DNA from: Metallyticus violacea
Taxonomy: Eukaryota; Arthropoda; Insecta; Mantodea; Metallyticidae
NCBI GenBank assembly: GCA_030762175.1
Contig: CM060843.1
Location: forward strand, 112,001,369 to 112,065,368
DNA length: 64,000 nucleotides
Direction of reading: 5' to 3'
Shown here: positions 10,400 through 21,954 of the stretch, piece by piece
Layout of the letters: each line of letters opens with the position of its first letter
How positions within the stretch are numbered: the first letter of the stretch is position 1
The notes under the pieces: generated by a model
Seen by the model: the letters and a program-made list of their open reading frames with translations, nothing else
Told to the model about the DNA's origin: nothing
Databases searched by the model: none
Program-made: the position numbers and the translations under genes

Positions 10400-13300
10400 T
10401 TGTGCATAATATTGTCACTTTGAAATTTACATTACAAAACATTTGCTCTAAGAATATTTAATAACAAAAAGAAATCAGTCGCAAAATGACTAATATTTCT
10501 GAGATAAAAATATGAAAGTGTTGCTGTATTACTGTATTATTTTAAAAAAAATAATATGTATAATATAACAAAAATACAACATAGTAAAATCCCTCTCGTT
10601 ATTGTACATCATATAAACTTAGAAATAAATTCTAATAGTAGTTGGTTTTGGAATAGTTGAACTTTGTCACCTTAAAAATTGGCAACTCTGGTAAATTATA
10701 TAACATAAAATGTGCAACATTTGTTAAACATCTTTCTTTAATTGCGCAATAAGGATAAAACTTTATAAAGAAATAAAGGTGTAAAACTTTACTGAAGCAT
10801 ACCGTTTAACAATTCTACTTAATCAAAATCATCATAAGAATGTGAACTTATCTTTAGTTCTACAATAAATATTAGAAATAAAATTTAATAACTAACATTT
10901 AAATGTTTACATGACGTAACATTTATTAATAAAAAACTGTCCAAGCGTCTATGTTATGAAACACACTGGTGCGACACTGCGCCTTTGCTTCATCAATGTT
11001 GCTCGCGCAAGTTTCTTTCTAAGACGTTGGCAGTACTCTCACAAAATTTATTCACCTATATTTCCCAAGTGGGGCGAAACTTGAGACTTCCACCATCCAC
11101 CAACTCAAGGCGTTTACTGCCACACGTTGCGAGGAGAGAGAAATGACTCCATAAACCCCATTAAGAAACTTTCCGGCGTCCTTACTCACCCCTTCTAAAA
11201 ATACTATATAGTCCTATGCTTCTTTCACCCCTGAAAGGGAAAAAAACTCCGCCGTTGGAAGCATACACGCAACTTTGATTCAATTTTATTGGATTCTGTA
11301 AAAAATAAAACAAGATCTGGCTAATAAATGAGGGGCAGAGAAGAATTATTAGGATATGAGAAAGAAATGGAACTAGAACAATATTGCAAAGAAAGAAGGA
11401 AGCAGAGAGTGTTGCAAGTGCCTCTGATCCAAAATAACAAAGGAGGGGGAAGGGGAAAAGAGGGGGTGAAGCTGGGACAAGGCTGAATAGATGGAGAGAG
11501 AAGAAAGAGCGGCTGGTTCAGGGTAAAAAGGGGAAACAGCACTAGGAAAAGAAAACTTTTACCCTGCTTCCTATAGTACTATATTTAACTTTGCCAGTTC
11601 AATAGCTTGCATAGGCAGCACGTCCTTAAAATTTGCGGAAGTAAGTAGATGCGCTTCAAAACAGAAGCGCTAACCGTATGTTCTGAACACGACGGGGACG
11701 CGAGTGTATACAGAGACAAAGATAAACCCAAAGAACAAAGAAAAGAAGAGCGTGGAACATTTTGTGTTCCATGAACACTTCATAGAACTACACACTCCTT
11801 TTGTGTTCTCGGATAGCTTTGAACTTCCACAAGCGACCTTTACAGTGATCGAGGCCCTCGTCAAATATCTCTTTCTATTTTTCAAAAGTTCAAAATGTCA
11901 TCTTCTCAGCTTGAATTGTAGTTATGCCTGAAAGGAGAAACGAAGAGAAAGAATAAATCTGTATGGTTGACTTTCATAGCAAATAAGCCTAGCATCAATA
12001 AAAGAAATGAGAAACAATCATAACAAACGAGTCTTGTTAATTACTTCTATAATATAGGACTCCGTTTCGCCCGCGACTATAAGGTTTTGGTCACCATATT
12101 TCACCCGACCAATTTCTGGTTATTTAAAAAGCTTATTACATGTAATGTATATATGTTTGCATACAGGAAGAGTTAAACGACAAAAGATTCGAATTCATTA
12201 GGAAAATTGAGCGTGTAGAGAATTAAGTTGTGATTAGAAACGTATAAATGATGGAAACGTTTCCTTTTGAAATGCATCAAGGATTTATCCACAACTTTAG
12301 AGGAACGTGCTGTGTCTTATGATAGAGTAAAAAGATGGTGTTGTTAATGTAATTTCTGGATCTTGGAAAATTTAAAAATGGCACAACAGAAGAAAACATA
12401 AGGGATAGTTCACTGTTGCATGATTGACGAATGACTATCAGGAATATAGTTCAACAGTGGCATCCAACAGGCCCTCGGATGTGCCCCATTTGGGGCGTAA
12501 GCACAAACGGCCAAACCTTGAGCAAGTCTGAAATAACCGAAAATGTTCCTCCATCCTTAACAACCCAATACAGTAAGTTACAGAAAGAACTAACAAATAT
12601 GGAGTATTTAAATTTGTTCATATTAGGAATAATTCACATATTCCTAATATTTCTTAAAACTTTCTGCAATTAGGTTAAAAAAAGAAGTGCAAATGTGTCA
12701 CTAAATTTATCTTACATATGCTCACCACGTATTTCTATAAAAATTACCATTATTTCCAATTATTTATCTCAGAAGATGTCCCAGAATTCCCAGTTCTCAA
12801 TAAAATAAATAATAACGATTTGCTTTTGCATATTATTGGCCTTAAGGAACATTGGAACTAAGTTTTGGCAAAAATTGGTCAAAAACTTCTAGAAAGGTAG
12901 TGCCAAACCATTTTTCCCCCTCATTCTTTGAACTAAGCAATCAGTTTTAAACAGCTGTACGCCTTTTGAAATGTTCAAGAACGCCCCTTTAAGTTCCTCA
13001 CTACTTCTTTTGAACATTGTTTTGTGCTAAATTAGGTTATAACTTAGTATGCATGAAGCTACCCTGTGTGAATAAATTATATCATGTGGTAGAGTGAAAA
13101 TATCAAAAACGACTCTTCAAATTTGTTGGAAGTTCATGCAGTTGACACTATGAGAGATGTAAGATGCGCTATAGTAACTGTGCTCTGTAATTGAGATGCC
13201 AGAACCTAAATGAAGTACAAGCGTACGGTAAAGATGTATAAATAATGTAAGGGGAGTGTGTCAACAATGGGGCAAACATGATGAAAACATATTTAAATCT

Positions 13301-14375
13301 CAATAAAAGCAGTAAAAGCCCCAACCAAAGCTACTATAGACAGACCATTTAAAATCATGTACCAAATGTACCTCCCATGAAAAATGCAATGTATTCACTG
13401 TATATCACTGCAACTCACTGATGGAAAACCAGAAGAAGAAAAAGTCCCAAAAACAGAATTTTAGTGTTTTTGCAATAAAAGCATTACCCTTGGCGGGAAT
13501 CCGCAGAGGCATACTAAATATTTCCACGATAATATGGTAAACAGTTTAAGACTAGCATTAGAATTATCTGTTAGCTCGTTGTGTCAGGGGAGGAACACAA
13601 TTCCACGAGAGCCTGCATTTCTCTTATTTGGTGAAAGTGACCAAATTAAAGGTTTTTTCCTAAAGCAGCACTGGACATACGACATATAATAGTGTTTTAG
13701 AATTCGTCATGGGTTGCTCTGCTGCTCATTAATTAAAAGATGTGGCCTGATGTGAAGAGTATTCATTATCTTCTTCTATAATATGTCAGCGTCGTGATGC
13801 TATGAGAATGTACAAAAGAAAGCAAACACAGTAAAGAGAAGAGCCATGAGCTAAAATTCTAACAAATTGCAACATGAAGTTGTTAAGTAAAAGATGAACA
13901 GGCACCAGGTACAAGAGGTTGCTACTACATGATTTATAAAAATGCAGTTTTCTCAAAATTATATATTTATGTATTTTGAATAACTTATTCAAATTGTATC
14001 TAAATGCAATTATATTTTGTACAAATGTTCAGAAACAGACCAGGAATAAAGTTACAAATAAAAATTAAAGTGTACTGTTGAGACGAAATAAAAATTCCGT
14101 GAAATTTTACAAAATTGAAGAAAAATATTATGTATAGGTAATATTAAACATAATGACAGGTAAATTATGGAAGTAATCACATATATTTCTATGTAAATAT
14201 TTTAAGTATAAATAAATGTATATAATATACAAATTTACGTTTAGAAATTAAAAGTGTAATGCTAGTTGGAACATTTTGGAATATTTTATGATATATATAT
14301 ATATATATTTAATCGTGATTAACTTGTTATAAAACGTATGATACATTCAAACATTACTGAGAGTTATTTTTACCT
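10400..14375. other. Long AT-rich stretch, no gene recognised
   Basis: The 4 kb contain no transposase motif, SINE or RNA gene that I can identify. Noted inside it are a purine-rich block at about 11325-11560, whose antisense 73-codon frame is Pro/Ser/Leu-rich because of the low complexity, and a small perfect inverted repeat at 12621-12649. Confidence 0.5.
12621..12649. repeat. Perfect 10-bp inverted repeat with 9-bp loop
   Basis: TATTAGGAAT at 12621-12630 and ATTCCTAATA at 12640-12649 are exact reverse complements. There is no downstream T-run or other context that would give it a role. In AT-rich DNA this may be chance. Confidence 0.6.
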
Positions 14376-14378
14376 ACT

Positions 14379-14450
14379 TCCGTAGCTGAGTGCAGCGCTC
14401 GCTGGCTCAAAATGGTTTCAATTGCCTAACAGACAGCCCCCGTTCTGGCA
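14379..14450 (+). repeat. Possible degraded tRNA-derived SINE head
   Basis: The words TTCCGTAGCTGAGTGCAGCG resemble the start (A-box region) of tRNA-derived insect SINEs. No B box or body follows clearly. I keep it only as a weak call. Confidence 0.25.
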
Positions 14451-14599
14451 GCTGCATAAGAACGGTCGCATTTTTTCTTTTACACAACATGCATAATTTC
14501 TCTCATTGTATTATTACGTGGTACTGCGTGCTATTGGCGCGTTAATGAAGTAAGTTTTACTGTGGTGCAATATATTAAAATGTTAGCACTATTAGAACG

Positions 14600-14850
14600 C
14601 AGAAAAATATAAATAATCCCCGTACTATAAAGGAACTTAAAGAAAATATCAGAGCAGAAATTGGAACAATTACGGAAGAAGTGCTGTTGTGAGTGAATGA
14701 AATGTTCATTAAAACGTTTCAGAAATGTATGACTGCAGACGATATAGTTTCCATTAAATTCTGTAATACAAGTCAATACTAATTATGAAATAAAGCTAAC
14801 ACTGTGTGCATACTATTGTAGATAAATGTTTGGGGGGTAGAAATGCTAGG
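14600..14850 (+). pseudogene. C-terminal fragment of a Tc1/mariner-type transposase, copy 1
   Basis: The plus strand reads RNLKENIRAEIGTITEEVLL, a stop, then VNEMFIKTFQKCMTADDIV across about 14630-14745. This is the layout of the last helices of DUF4817-type transposases: LKxxI, then two helices ending in a Gln-Lys-Cys-x-x-Ala-Asp motif just before the stop codon. The catalytic domain is missing. A related copy lies at about 33445-33710 and the similarity continues into non-coding DNA downstream (GTAGAAAT and TGTCCATG/TGTCCATT words), so both derive from one dispersed element. Confidence 0.6.
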
Positions 14851-16155
14851 AGATCTTGTCCATGGGCGATGTTGGTTCCGCGCGGCTTGCATTCATTCCA
14901 GAGCAGGCCAAAAATAACTGTGCACGCCTGTATTTCTAATGCGCGTGTCTTCGTGAGAGAGTGCAGTCGTGGTTAATGTTGTAGAAATCAAGTGCTCTAA
15001 TGCTATGCCTGGCATCGTTTTTGTACTATTCAGAAGTACAGATCCCTTAAATCTTGGCCTTTGTTGCAACACTTCTCTCTTGTACATCTACCCGGTTTGA
15101 TAAATTTTAATGTAATTTTAAATGTCGTAAAATCTGCTGAAACCTTCTTACAAGGGAGTTAGCGCAAGTTACAATCGCGATAGCTAGCAGTTTGTGATTT
15201 TTGTGAACAGATATGATGTGTAGATTATGCAAAATGTAAGTTAAATAGATTTTATGTGTCGCTCATAGGGGACTACAATTAACTTATCACAATAATTGCA
15301 GTCACTTTAGATATTTAAATCTTTCGTCGCGGGTTGATTCCTAAATTAATTCCCTCAGAACTTTTATAGTCGAAATAGGAATATTATAAGGTCATGTGAT
15401 AATGCTGCCGGAGCGACATCTGGTAGTTGTTCTGCATGAATTTCACAACTAATACGTTCTCCGATCGTGACAAGTCAACTGGGGCAGCTAGACAATCATT
15501 CCTTTTGTGCTAAGATCGATTATGTAGCCAAACAGATTACTCTGATTAACGGATTCGTGCGCTTTGAATCCTGCAAATATCGTGAGCAAAATTGTTCTCA
15601 TTGCAAATGCAAAAGATGATCTACAAACCGGAGAAAAAGAACGCGGAATTCATAAGCAACGTGATTGAAGACAGATGACTTAATATATGTCACGAACATG
15701 CAACTTAATAACACCATGTGTATCAGAGTCACTCATACTGAAAACACACCTTTTGCAGCCTCTAGATGCACGGTAATTTCGTCAGTTCCAGGTGATCTCA
15801 AGCGAATTGAAGATTGTACAACCTTCAGTTCATACCTACAACGAGGGATTCAATTTCGTTGCTGATGTGCATTATACACAATGAGTTCGCTTCTTCCCTC
15901 TCTACAGAGTTCGATAGATACTCATGGACAATATCTGAATATGATGACTATAGATTCGGGATATTTAAAACACCACCAGGACGGATGAAGTACTTCTGTT
16001 GTCAAACCTTTGCAAAAACCGCTTAAACTCGATAGTTGAAGATGTACATGAGCATGAAGTACTCGTACAGTGTAAATGGCCATGGTGCATAAGTTTTGCA
16101 TTTTTGTTATCTAATGTGAAACCCCAACTTGCGCTTAATATTTAGTTAACGTTGA
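14850..16155. other. Stretch with no recognisable gene
   Basis: Several 60-70 codon frames lie on both strands (14893-15087 minus, 15665-15865 plus, 15814-16026 plus). None shows a motif or a continuing reading pattern. Confidence 0.5.
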
Positions 16156-16157
16156 AC

Positions 16158-16416
16158 GTTTTGTTAAGGCGCGGACTCGTAAGCGAGAGGTCTGGGTTCC
16201 ACCACGACCGCCCTACCCGACTGAGGTTTTTTCCAGATTTTCCTCAGTCCTCATAAATGGCAAATGCCGGAGAGGTACCCTAAACTTAGGCCTGGAACTT
16301 TTCCTTCCTTAAAAAAAAATATTTTCCAATATATCATTTCATCTCATGTATCATCAGTGTCCACCGTCTGTGGTGCCTCAGTAGTAAAAAACGGGCGTTA
16401 AACACCATAAAAAACA
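16158..16416 (+). repeat. SINE family A, nearly full length
   Basis: The copy starts in the tRNA-derived head (GTTAAGGCGCGGACTCG, then a B-box region damaged to GGTTCCACCACG). It continues through the conserved body: TTTTCCTCAGTCCTCATAAA, GGCAAATGCCGGAGAGG, CCTAAACTTAGGCCTGGAAC and CCTTCCTTAAAAAAA. It ends GTGGTGCCTCAGTAG, GGGCGTTAAACACCAT and an A-rich tail. The damaged B box makes pol III transcription unlikely. Confidence 0.9.
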
Positions 16417-16419
16417 ACG

Positions 16420-17700
16420 AAGGTTAATTTAATTTAGCAGCCTTGCATTAACACTAATCAATACACTACTTTTTAAATGCATTAAGGACAAAAAGTAAGA
16501 GAAAAAGGAAAAAGGAAAAAACTAAAGACACATCATCGTATTAATACGTTTAAAACGTTTTCCACACGAATTCGTATTATAAATTAATATTGGTTTTTAC
16601 AATTACATTAATTCGTCAAGTGTGATAACATTAAGTAACATTTTTGACACAGCCTAGAGAATATATTTTGTGCAGCATGTTCAATTATACTTTTGGAAAA
16701 TTTCAGTATCACAGGTTCAGCGCTTTATTAATTAGCACAGTAGGAGAGAGAATTAGGTGGTATTGCAATGCATGTCATGCAAGAATGCTAACTCTCGGTA
16801 AAATACCCTGCTTAAGGTTAAATGAGGTAGTTTTCGCAACAAGACATTCTTGTGAAAAGAAAGGGTAGTTTGTTGCGGTGATGAAGCAAGTACGTGGCGA
16901 CATCGTTACGTCAGGTAAAGCTATATAATTTTGCGACGCGTGAGGCAAAGTTTATAGGCAGAAGACAGCTGAGCTTCTAAGAAGCGCGCCTGGAGGGTGG
17001 GGGCGTCTCTTCGGGGTAATTACAAAACTTAGTGCCGAGTTCGCTACAAGGGACAAGGCCTTTCTGCAAGAGGAGTTGAGGGGAAGGCTACCACTGGTGC
17101 AAAAGGTGGCCAATACTGACAACATATTACGCACAAACTTTGTAGCAAGTCTATTTCTGAACATATGCCGAGTTTCTCTACTCAGCAAACAGCTTAAGTT
17201 ACATCTCACATGTGTGTCTTAACCGGGCGTCATGATAAATGTGCAATACAACGCTTTGATATTGCTTTTAATATTATTTTGTTAAATACTCCTATGTATA
17301 AATGCGCCCTTGCATTAGTAACCCTTAGCTCTAGTTTAATAAGCGAGCGTTTCATTATATAAAATTTAAGCTGTGGCTATGTTATTAAATATTAGAACTA
17401 TTAGTGGCACTTCTGAAAACAAATATTTTTAATAACTGATAACATTACGAAGGTATATACTGATTGATCAAATTGGATTAACATAAATTATGATACGCGT
17501 TTTTCTTTTCTTCTCAAACAAATATAATGTCTTAAATGGCCACCAGGTACCTTGCATTAAGTAGGAAGAGTTTTAAGGAAAGCATCCAGGAAGTGGCCGG
17601 GGATAGATAATTATTACGGGAGAAAAGAATTGCCCACCGAGCCTGTTGTCAGTGACATTATTTACATAACAAGTTTTACTATCTTTATTCAAACTGCAAA
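16420..17700. other. Stretch with no recognised gene; GC-richer block at 16930-17220
   Basis: Most of it is AT-rich and silent. The block at 16930-17220 is GC-richer and holds an 85-codon minus-strand frame (16952-17209) with many Ser, Arg and Leu and no recognisable domain. It may be an unrecognised repeat. Confidence 0.4.
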
Positions 17701-17702
17701 TG

Positions 17703-17986
17703 ACCGCCGTGGATGGCCGAGGTCGTCACGGCGCGGACTCATGAGCGGGAGATCTTGGGTTGAAATTCCACCAGAGTCGTCCTACATGACTGAGACTTTT
17801 TCCAGGTTTTCTTCAATCCTCATAAATGGAAAATGCCGGGTAGGTACCCTAAACTGTGGCCTGGAACGTTTTCTTCCTTAAAAAGAATCCTTTCCCAATA
17901 TATCATTTCATCTCATTATCATCAGCGTCCAACGCCTGTGGTGCCTCAGTAGCTAAAACGGGCGTTGAACACCATTAAAAAAAAAC
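17703..17986 (+). repeat. SINE family A, best-preserved 5' head
   Basis: This copy keeps the whole tRNA-like start: TGGATGGCCGAGGTCGTC (A-box region), GCGCGGACTCATGAGCGGG (anticodon-arm region), and TTGGGTTGAAATTCC, a mutated B box (consensus GGTTCGAATCC). The family body and an A-rich tail follow. The arm layout is closest to tRNA-Ser/Leu-like heads (GGCCGAG, GTTAAGGCG). It is a good reference for the family 5' end. Confidence 0.9.
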
Positions 17987-17989
17987 TGC

Positions 17990-18685
17990 AATTATTTGGA
18001 CTATTTCCCAAAAAACTGCATGACTAAACACTTTGCCGAAATTGCATATAAGAAACAGCGTTTGCCTCTAATTTCAAACATAGAAACTTTAAATGGCTAA
18101 GCATTTTACAACCTACTTTTAAATTATAAACAGAACCTTTGGTTCCAGCCTCAAGTTTACGAAGATATAACGTTAAAATCCAATGTAATTTAAAAAAACA
18201 TTACCACAAATTGAATTAAAGGAAAACAAAATTAAAACAATACAACTTACCTACTGGCTTGGTCACTGAGCCAGGCCTGCGGAGAGGGCAATGAACATAA
18301 TAATTTAGAATTAAATGACTGAGACATCTTATCTCCTTACCTACAAGCTGTGGTCCCTTTTACAGCAGATTAGAGAAGATGAAAGCCCCAACATGTAGTT
18401 CTTAAGTCACTCGATTCTCGAAAAATCTACGTGATTCTCAACAATGGGCAGAAGAAGTCGTTAACACAAGGTTCCACCGTGAAGAAAGTATTTGGCACAA
18501 CTTGCACAATAGTATGTGCAAGAACAGTACAATGAACATCGTCTATAGTTTGCCCACACGCTTACAGTATACATTCAGCAGATGCTTAACCAGGTCCCTG
18601 TAAATTGGATCATGTGAGAACGTGTTTTATGGTAGTGGAAAGAGTTCCAATGAACTGGACGCTTGTGTTATCTTAATACGTAGAA
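17990..18685. other. Stretch with no recognisable gene
   Basis: No motif, SINE or TIR could be recognised between the SINE-A copy and the mariner relic that follows. Confidence 0.5.
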
Positions 18686-18689
18686 TTCA

Positions 18690-19085
18690 CCGTTGGGCGG
18701 CAAGCATACGAAAGTGATAAAAGTAATGAGCAACTGCAACAGGGAGATAGCTGAGAGCATTAACGAAGACAGACGGTTGACTGTAGTCAAAATCGAGGTA
18801 TAACACAGTTTCGGAGATGAATGGAAGCTTAAACTATAGGAAAGTCTGTGCCCATTGGAACCCGTGCATGTGAACCAGAAAGCATAAAGTTCAGAGCAAA
18901 AGCATCGCCTCACAACTGCTTGGTATTTATTGAACAGATCAGAAGCTTTTGATGAAACTGGTTTCATCATATCGAACCTAAAGCGAAACGGCAGGACATG
19001 AAATAGCAACGGAGGCTGTCCAGAAAGCGGGACAACAATGTTTGTGACAAAGTGCAACGCGGAGGCATTTCCATACTTTCGAAAT
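18690..19085 (+). pseudogene. Mariner transposase relic (middle part)
   Basis: On the plus strand I read REIAESINEDRRLTVVKIEV (part of the second HTH, about 18742-18801). After frameshifts this is followed by SEQKHRLTTAWYLLNR, DETG (first catalytic Asp site, about 18950-18962), then FHHIEPKAKRQDM, QRRLSRKRDNN. That order (DET, then HH-EP-KRQ) is the mariner core just after the first Asp. No TIRs were found. The overlapping 159-codon frame on the minus strand (18668-19147) is simply the antisense of this relic and should not be taken as a gene. Confidence 0.6.
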
Positions 19086-19490
19086 AGTAGGAAAAAGATG
19101 TATAAAGTAATAGGAATGATTTGCAAGGTAAAAAAGGTACATACCATTGGTGTGTTTGGATTATTAATAATGTATTAAAATTTATAAAAATTGCTGACTC
19201 GCATTTATCATATCTTTTCGTAAAGAAGCAAGAAGAGAGAGTAGATTTGTAAATGTTTCAAATATATGAGAGCTGGTCAATAAAGACAAAGAATGATTTT
19301 ATATTCTCACCATACAATGGAGGCACGATGGTGAAACAACTTTTCATGAGAAGAATAGATCTCACTTGGTTGATGGAAACAAATGGAAAAAGGCATGCGC
19401 AAGTTTCTTAGCATAGGACTACAGCAAAGAGGGGTGTTTACCAATAGGCTCGAGAAGTACGCTGCTCTGAAATATGTTTCCTTCTGCACA

Positions 19491-19752
19491 TTTATTTATT
19501 TAGTTTATTTAAGAAAGCTCTTTAACATCTCTTGTCATCCGCGTCCCATTTGATTCAGGGCGAGAAACGGCCAACAAATCTTGCTCAGAGGCCTCAGGTT
19601 TGAAGTTCTTTAACGGAACCAATGACTTTATTTCCCTTCCGATGGAAGACATACTTAGGATTTTTACTCTGAAAAAAATCCATTAACCCTAGCCGGGATT
19701 GAACGGGTCTACGAGGAGGCAAATATGCTATCACTAAACAACCAGCACCGAC
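19491..19752 (-). repeat. SINE family B, minus strand
   Basis: The reverse-complemented body is clear: TTTATTTATTTAG tail at the left, CATCCGCGTCCCATTTGATT, TTGCTCAGAGGCCTCAGG, TTGAAGTTCTTTAACG, CTTCCGATGGAAG, then the tRNA-derived head with the reversed B box near 19697-19710 (GGGATTGAACGGGT). It lies directly beside the mariner relic that begins near 19770, so it may have inserted into or next to that element. Confidence 0.85.
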
Positions 19753-19769
19753 CCGTTTCTAGAAATCCA

Positions 19770-20620
19770 GTATGGAAGCGTACGCGATGTTACATCAAGC
19801 ATACTGCAATGATGTTCTGCCACAATCAACCGCATTTCTGTGGTTCTAAGAGTTTAAGGAAGGTTGTGTTTCAACAACAAAGCACAATGGTCTAGAAGCC
19901 CCAACCTACCACTGCATTTTTACATAACTGTCATTTTGTTCGGGAGATGCACGATTAATAGTCGATACTTGTTATTGGTAGTGAGTTCAACATTCTGCAT
20001 TCTGCAAGTTCGCTTATATATGAGATACGTCTGCGCCAGATGGTTGCGGAGGTTGCTGACGGCTGAACAGAAGTGAACATGTGTTCACCAAGGTTCAGCT
20101 TCTGGTAGCGGAGTATGGCGAAGATTACAGGTGATGAGCCTAACTTTACATTATGTTCCCGAAAGCAAACAGGCAAGTTCAGTTTGGAAATTATCTGGCT
20201 CTTCCACATCAAATAGGCAAGTTTGTTTGGATGACAGGAAAGGTTATAGTGATTTCACTCCTCGGCTGCGTGGAATGATGAACAACGGCTAATGGAAAAT
20301 GTTGCCAGATTATTTTGAGCGTCCTGGCGAACATATCCGACAAAAACGCAATTGCATCCATCAGGTTGGTGCCTTCACCACAATACACCCCACCGTTGCA
20401 TTTGCAATGCTGTTGCTCAACGTATGGCCAGAAGAAAAAAAAAATATCGAACGTGTGCTGCACTCTCCGTTAAGCCCAGACCTAACTCTGTGTGACTTTT
20501 TCTTCCTTCTCTCAAAAACGAGCAGAAAAAAGTGGAGGCCGTTCTGAAGACGATGTCAAAAAGAGTTTCCAGTACATCTTCCGGTCCTCGCAGGCTTTTG
20601 GTTCAAGTGCAAGCAACCAT
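19770..20620 (+). mobile_element. Mariner relic (family undetermined)
   Basis: A degenerate transposase is readable in pieces. An N-terminal HTH region (MEAYAMLHQAYCNDVLP, then EFKEGCVSTT, 19772-19880) is followed by CARWLRRLLTAEQK (20031-20076) after a large damaged gap. Then come ITGDEP with the first Asp (about 20120-20140), and HSPLSPDLTLCDFFFLL with the third Asp (20461-20512). The last part, GRSEDDVKKSFQYIFRS, continues to about 20590. The second catalytic Asp cannot be placed. I could not define terminal repeats. CTAAAAAGACCATACGAACC near 20731 may belong to the 3' end. Confidence 0.65.
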
Positions 20621-20699
20621 AGGGTCTTTCTCTCTCTTTTTAATGCCCAATAATTAAACTAAAACACTGTTTTTACAAACACTATTAAGAGGTATTTTA

Positions 20700-21630
20700 A
20701 TTTCATTATCTTCCTTTATGGGGAATCATTCTAAAAAGACCATACGAACCTTATTGTACTTCGTAAGGAATTTTTTTTCTAGCTTTCGTATTTTTTCACT
20801 TTATTGCCTTCTGGAATGAAACATATGCGCCTACTTTGCTTCGAGCTGTGGATGTACACAATACTAACAACAAATGATCATGAAATGACTGGCAAAAATT
20901 AGTCTTGCTCTGGGTAATATATAACTGCCCAGAAGAACTATAAACGGATAATGAAAATAGCTTTTCAGGTATACAGCAAACTATATATAATTATATGACC
21001 GCATTGTGCCACTAATGCGTAATACTTCCATTCCAGCCGCTTTTCTATTTTCTTTCGCAAAGCATTCTGAAAAGTTTGCTGCCATGTAAGGACCTGAGGT
21101 TTGGGAGTGTTTCTGATGCTAAGCCGAGCAACCTGGGACAGTACATAACGTTTGGCTTCTTGGCTGTCTATGGATTTTGCAACGATTTGAGACAAGGTAA
21201 AGAATACACTTCCCTTTCCTCTGAATGAATTTATTCCCATAAAATTTCTTGTAATAATTTCGAGGCTTATTCACTTTTTTTAAGGATATATAGTGACACG
21301 GCACAATTACAGACATTGTTATACAGATATTATTGTACGTATGACGAGATACTGGAATTTTAAATATTTATTACATATTTAGACTGTAGGCACTTGTATA
21401 TCATTGACAGGATAATTCAATTTTCAAGTGTGCTCTATGTGAGCATTTTGTGGAGTGTTAATCACTTCCTGTGTAATGCCTTAATTACATTGCCCTTAGG
21501 ATCCGTTTAAATGTTACGTCCATATTTATTTAAAGCTATACATTTTTGAATGTAAATGGATATATTATAATGTTTTATATGTTATTATATAACTGCTCTT
21601 GTAATACTATAAATTATTCATTTTAATATT
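20700..21630. other. Stretch with no recognisable gene
   Basis: A 91-codon minus-strand frame at 20965-21240 has no motif that I recognise. The rest is AT-rich. Confidence 0.45.
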
Positions 21631-21635
21631 CTTTT

Positions 21636-21887
21636 CACAACTGAGCCATCACAGTTGATGGTCATTGAAGATACATGGGGTGAAATAATAATTTGAAAGA
21701 GGACTTTTTTTGCTTTTGAACGGTTCGTTCTAAGACGAATTTTAGGGTACCACCTGACCTTTCCCGCTGACGAGTACTAAGGAAAACTTAGAAAAATCTA
21801 AATTAGGGAGGACGGTCTTGGTGGAAATCGAACCGTATCTCCCTTTTACAAGTCCCTGCCTTAACGACGTTGACCACCTGTGTCGGT
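21636..21887 (-). repeat. SINE family A, old minus-strand copy
   Basis: A strongly diverged copy reads in reverse: ACTGAGCCATCACAG (tail block), TTAGGGTACCACCTGACC, GAGTACTAAGGAAAAC, GGGAGGACGGTCTTGGTGG, AATCGAACC (reversed B box), then CCTTAACGACGTTGACCACC (head). Divergence from the other copies is the highest in the window, so it is probably the oldest insertion. Confidence 0.8.
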
Positions 21888-21954
21888 TTTATTATTTATG
21901 GGAGCTTTAGTTCCTTATATCTGCAATAGTACTTTACTTTATATTAGTAATTTA

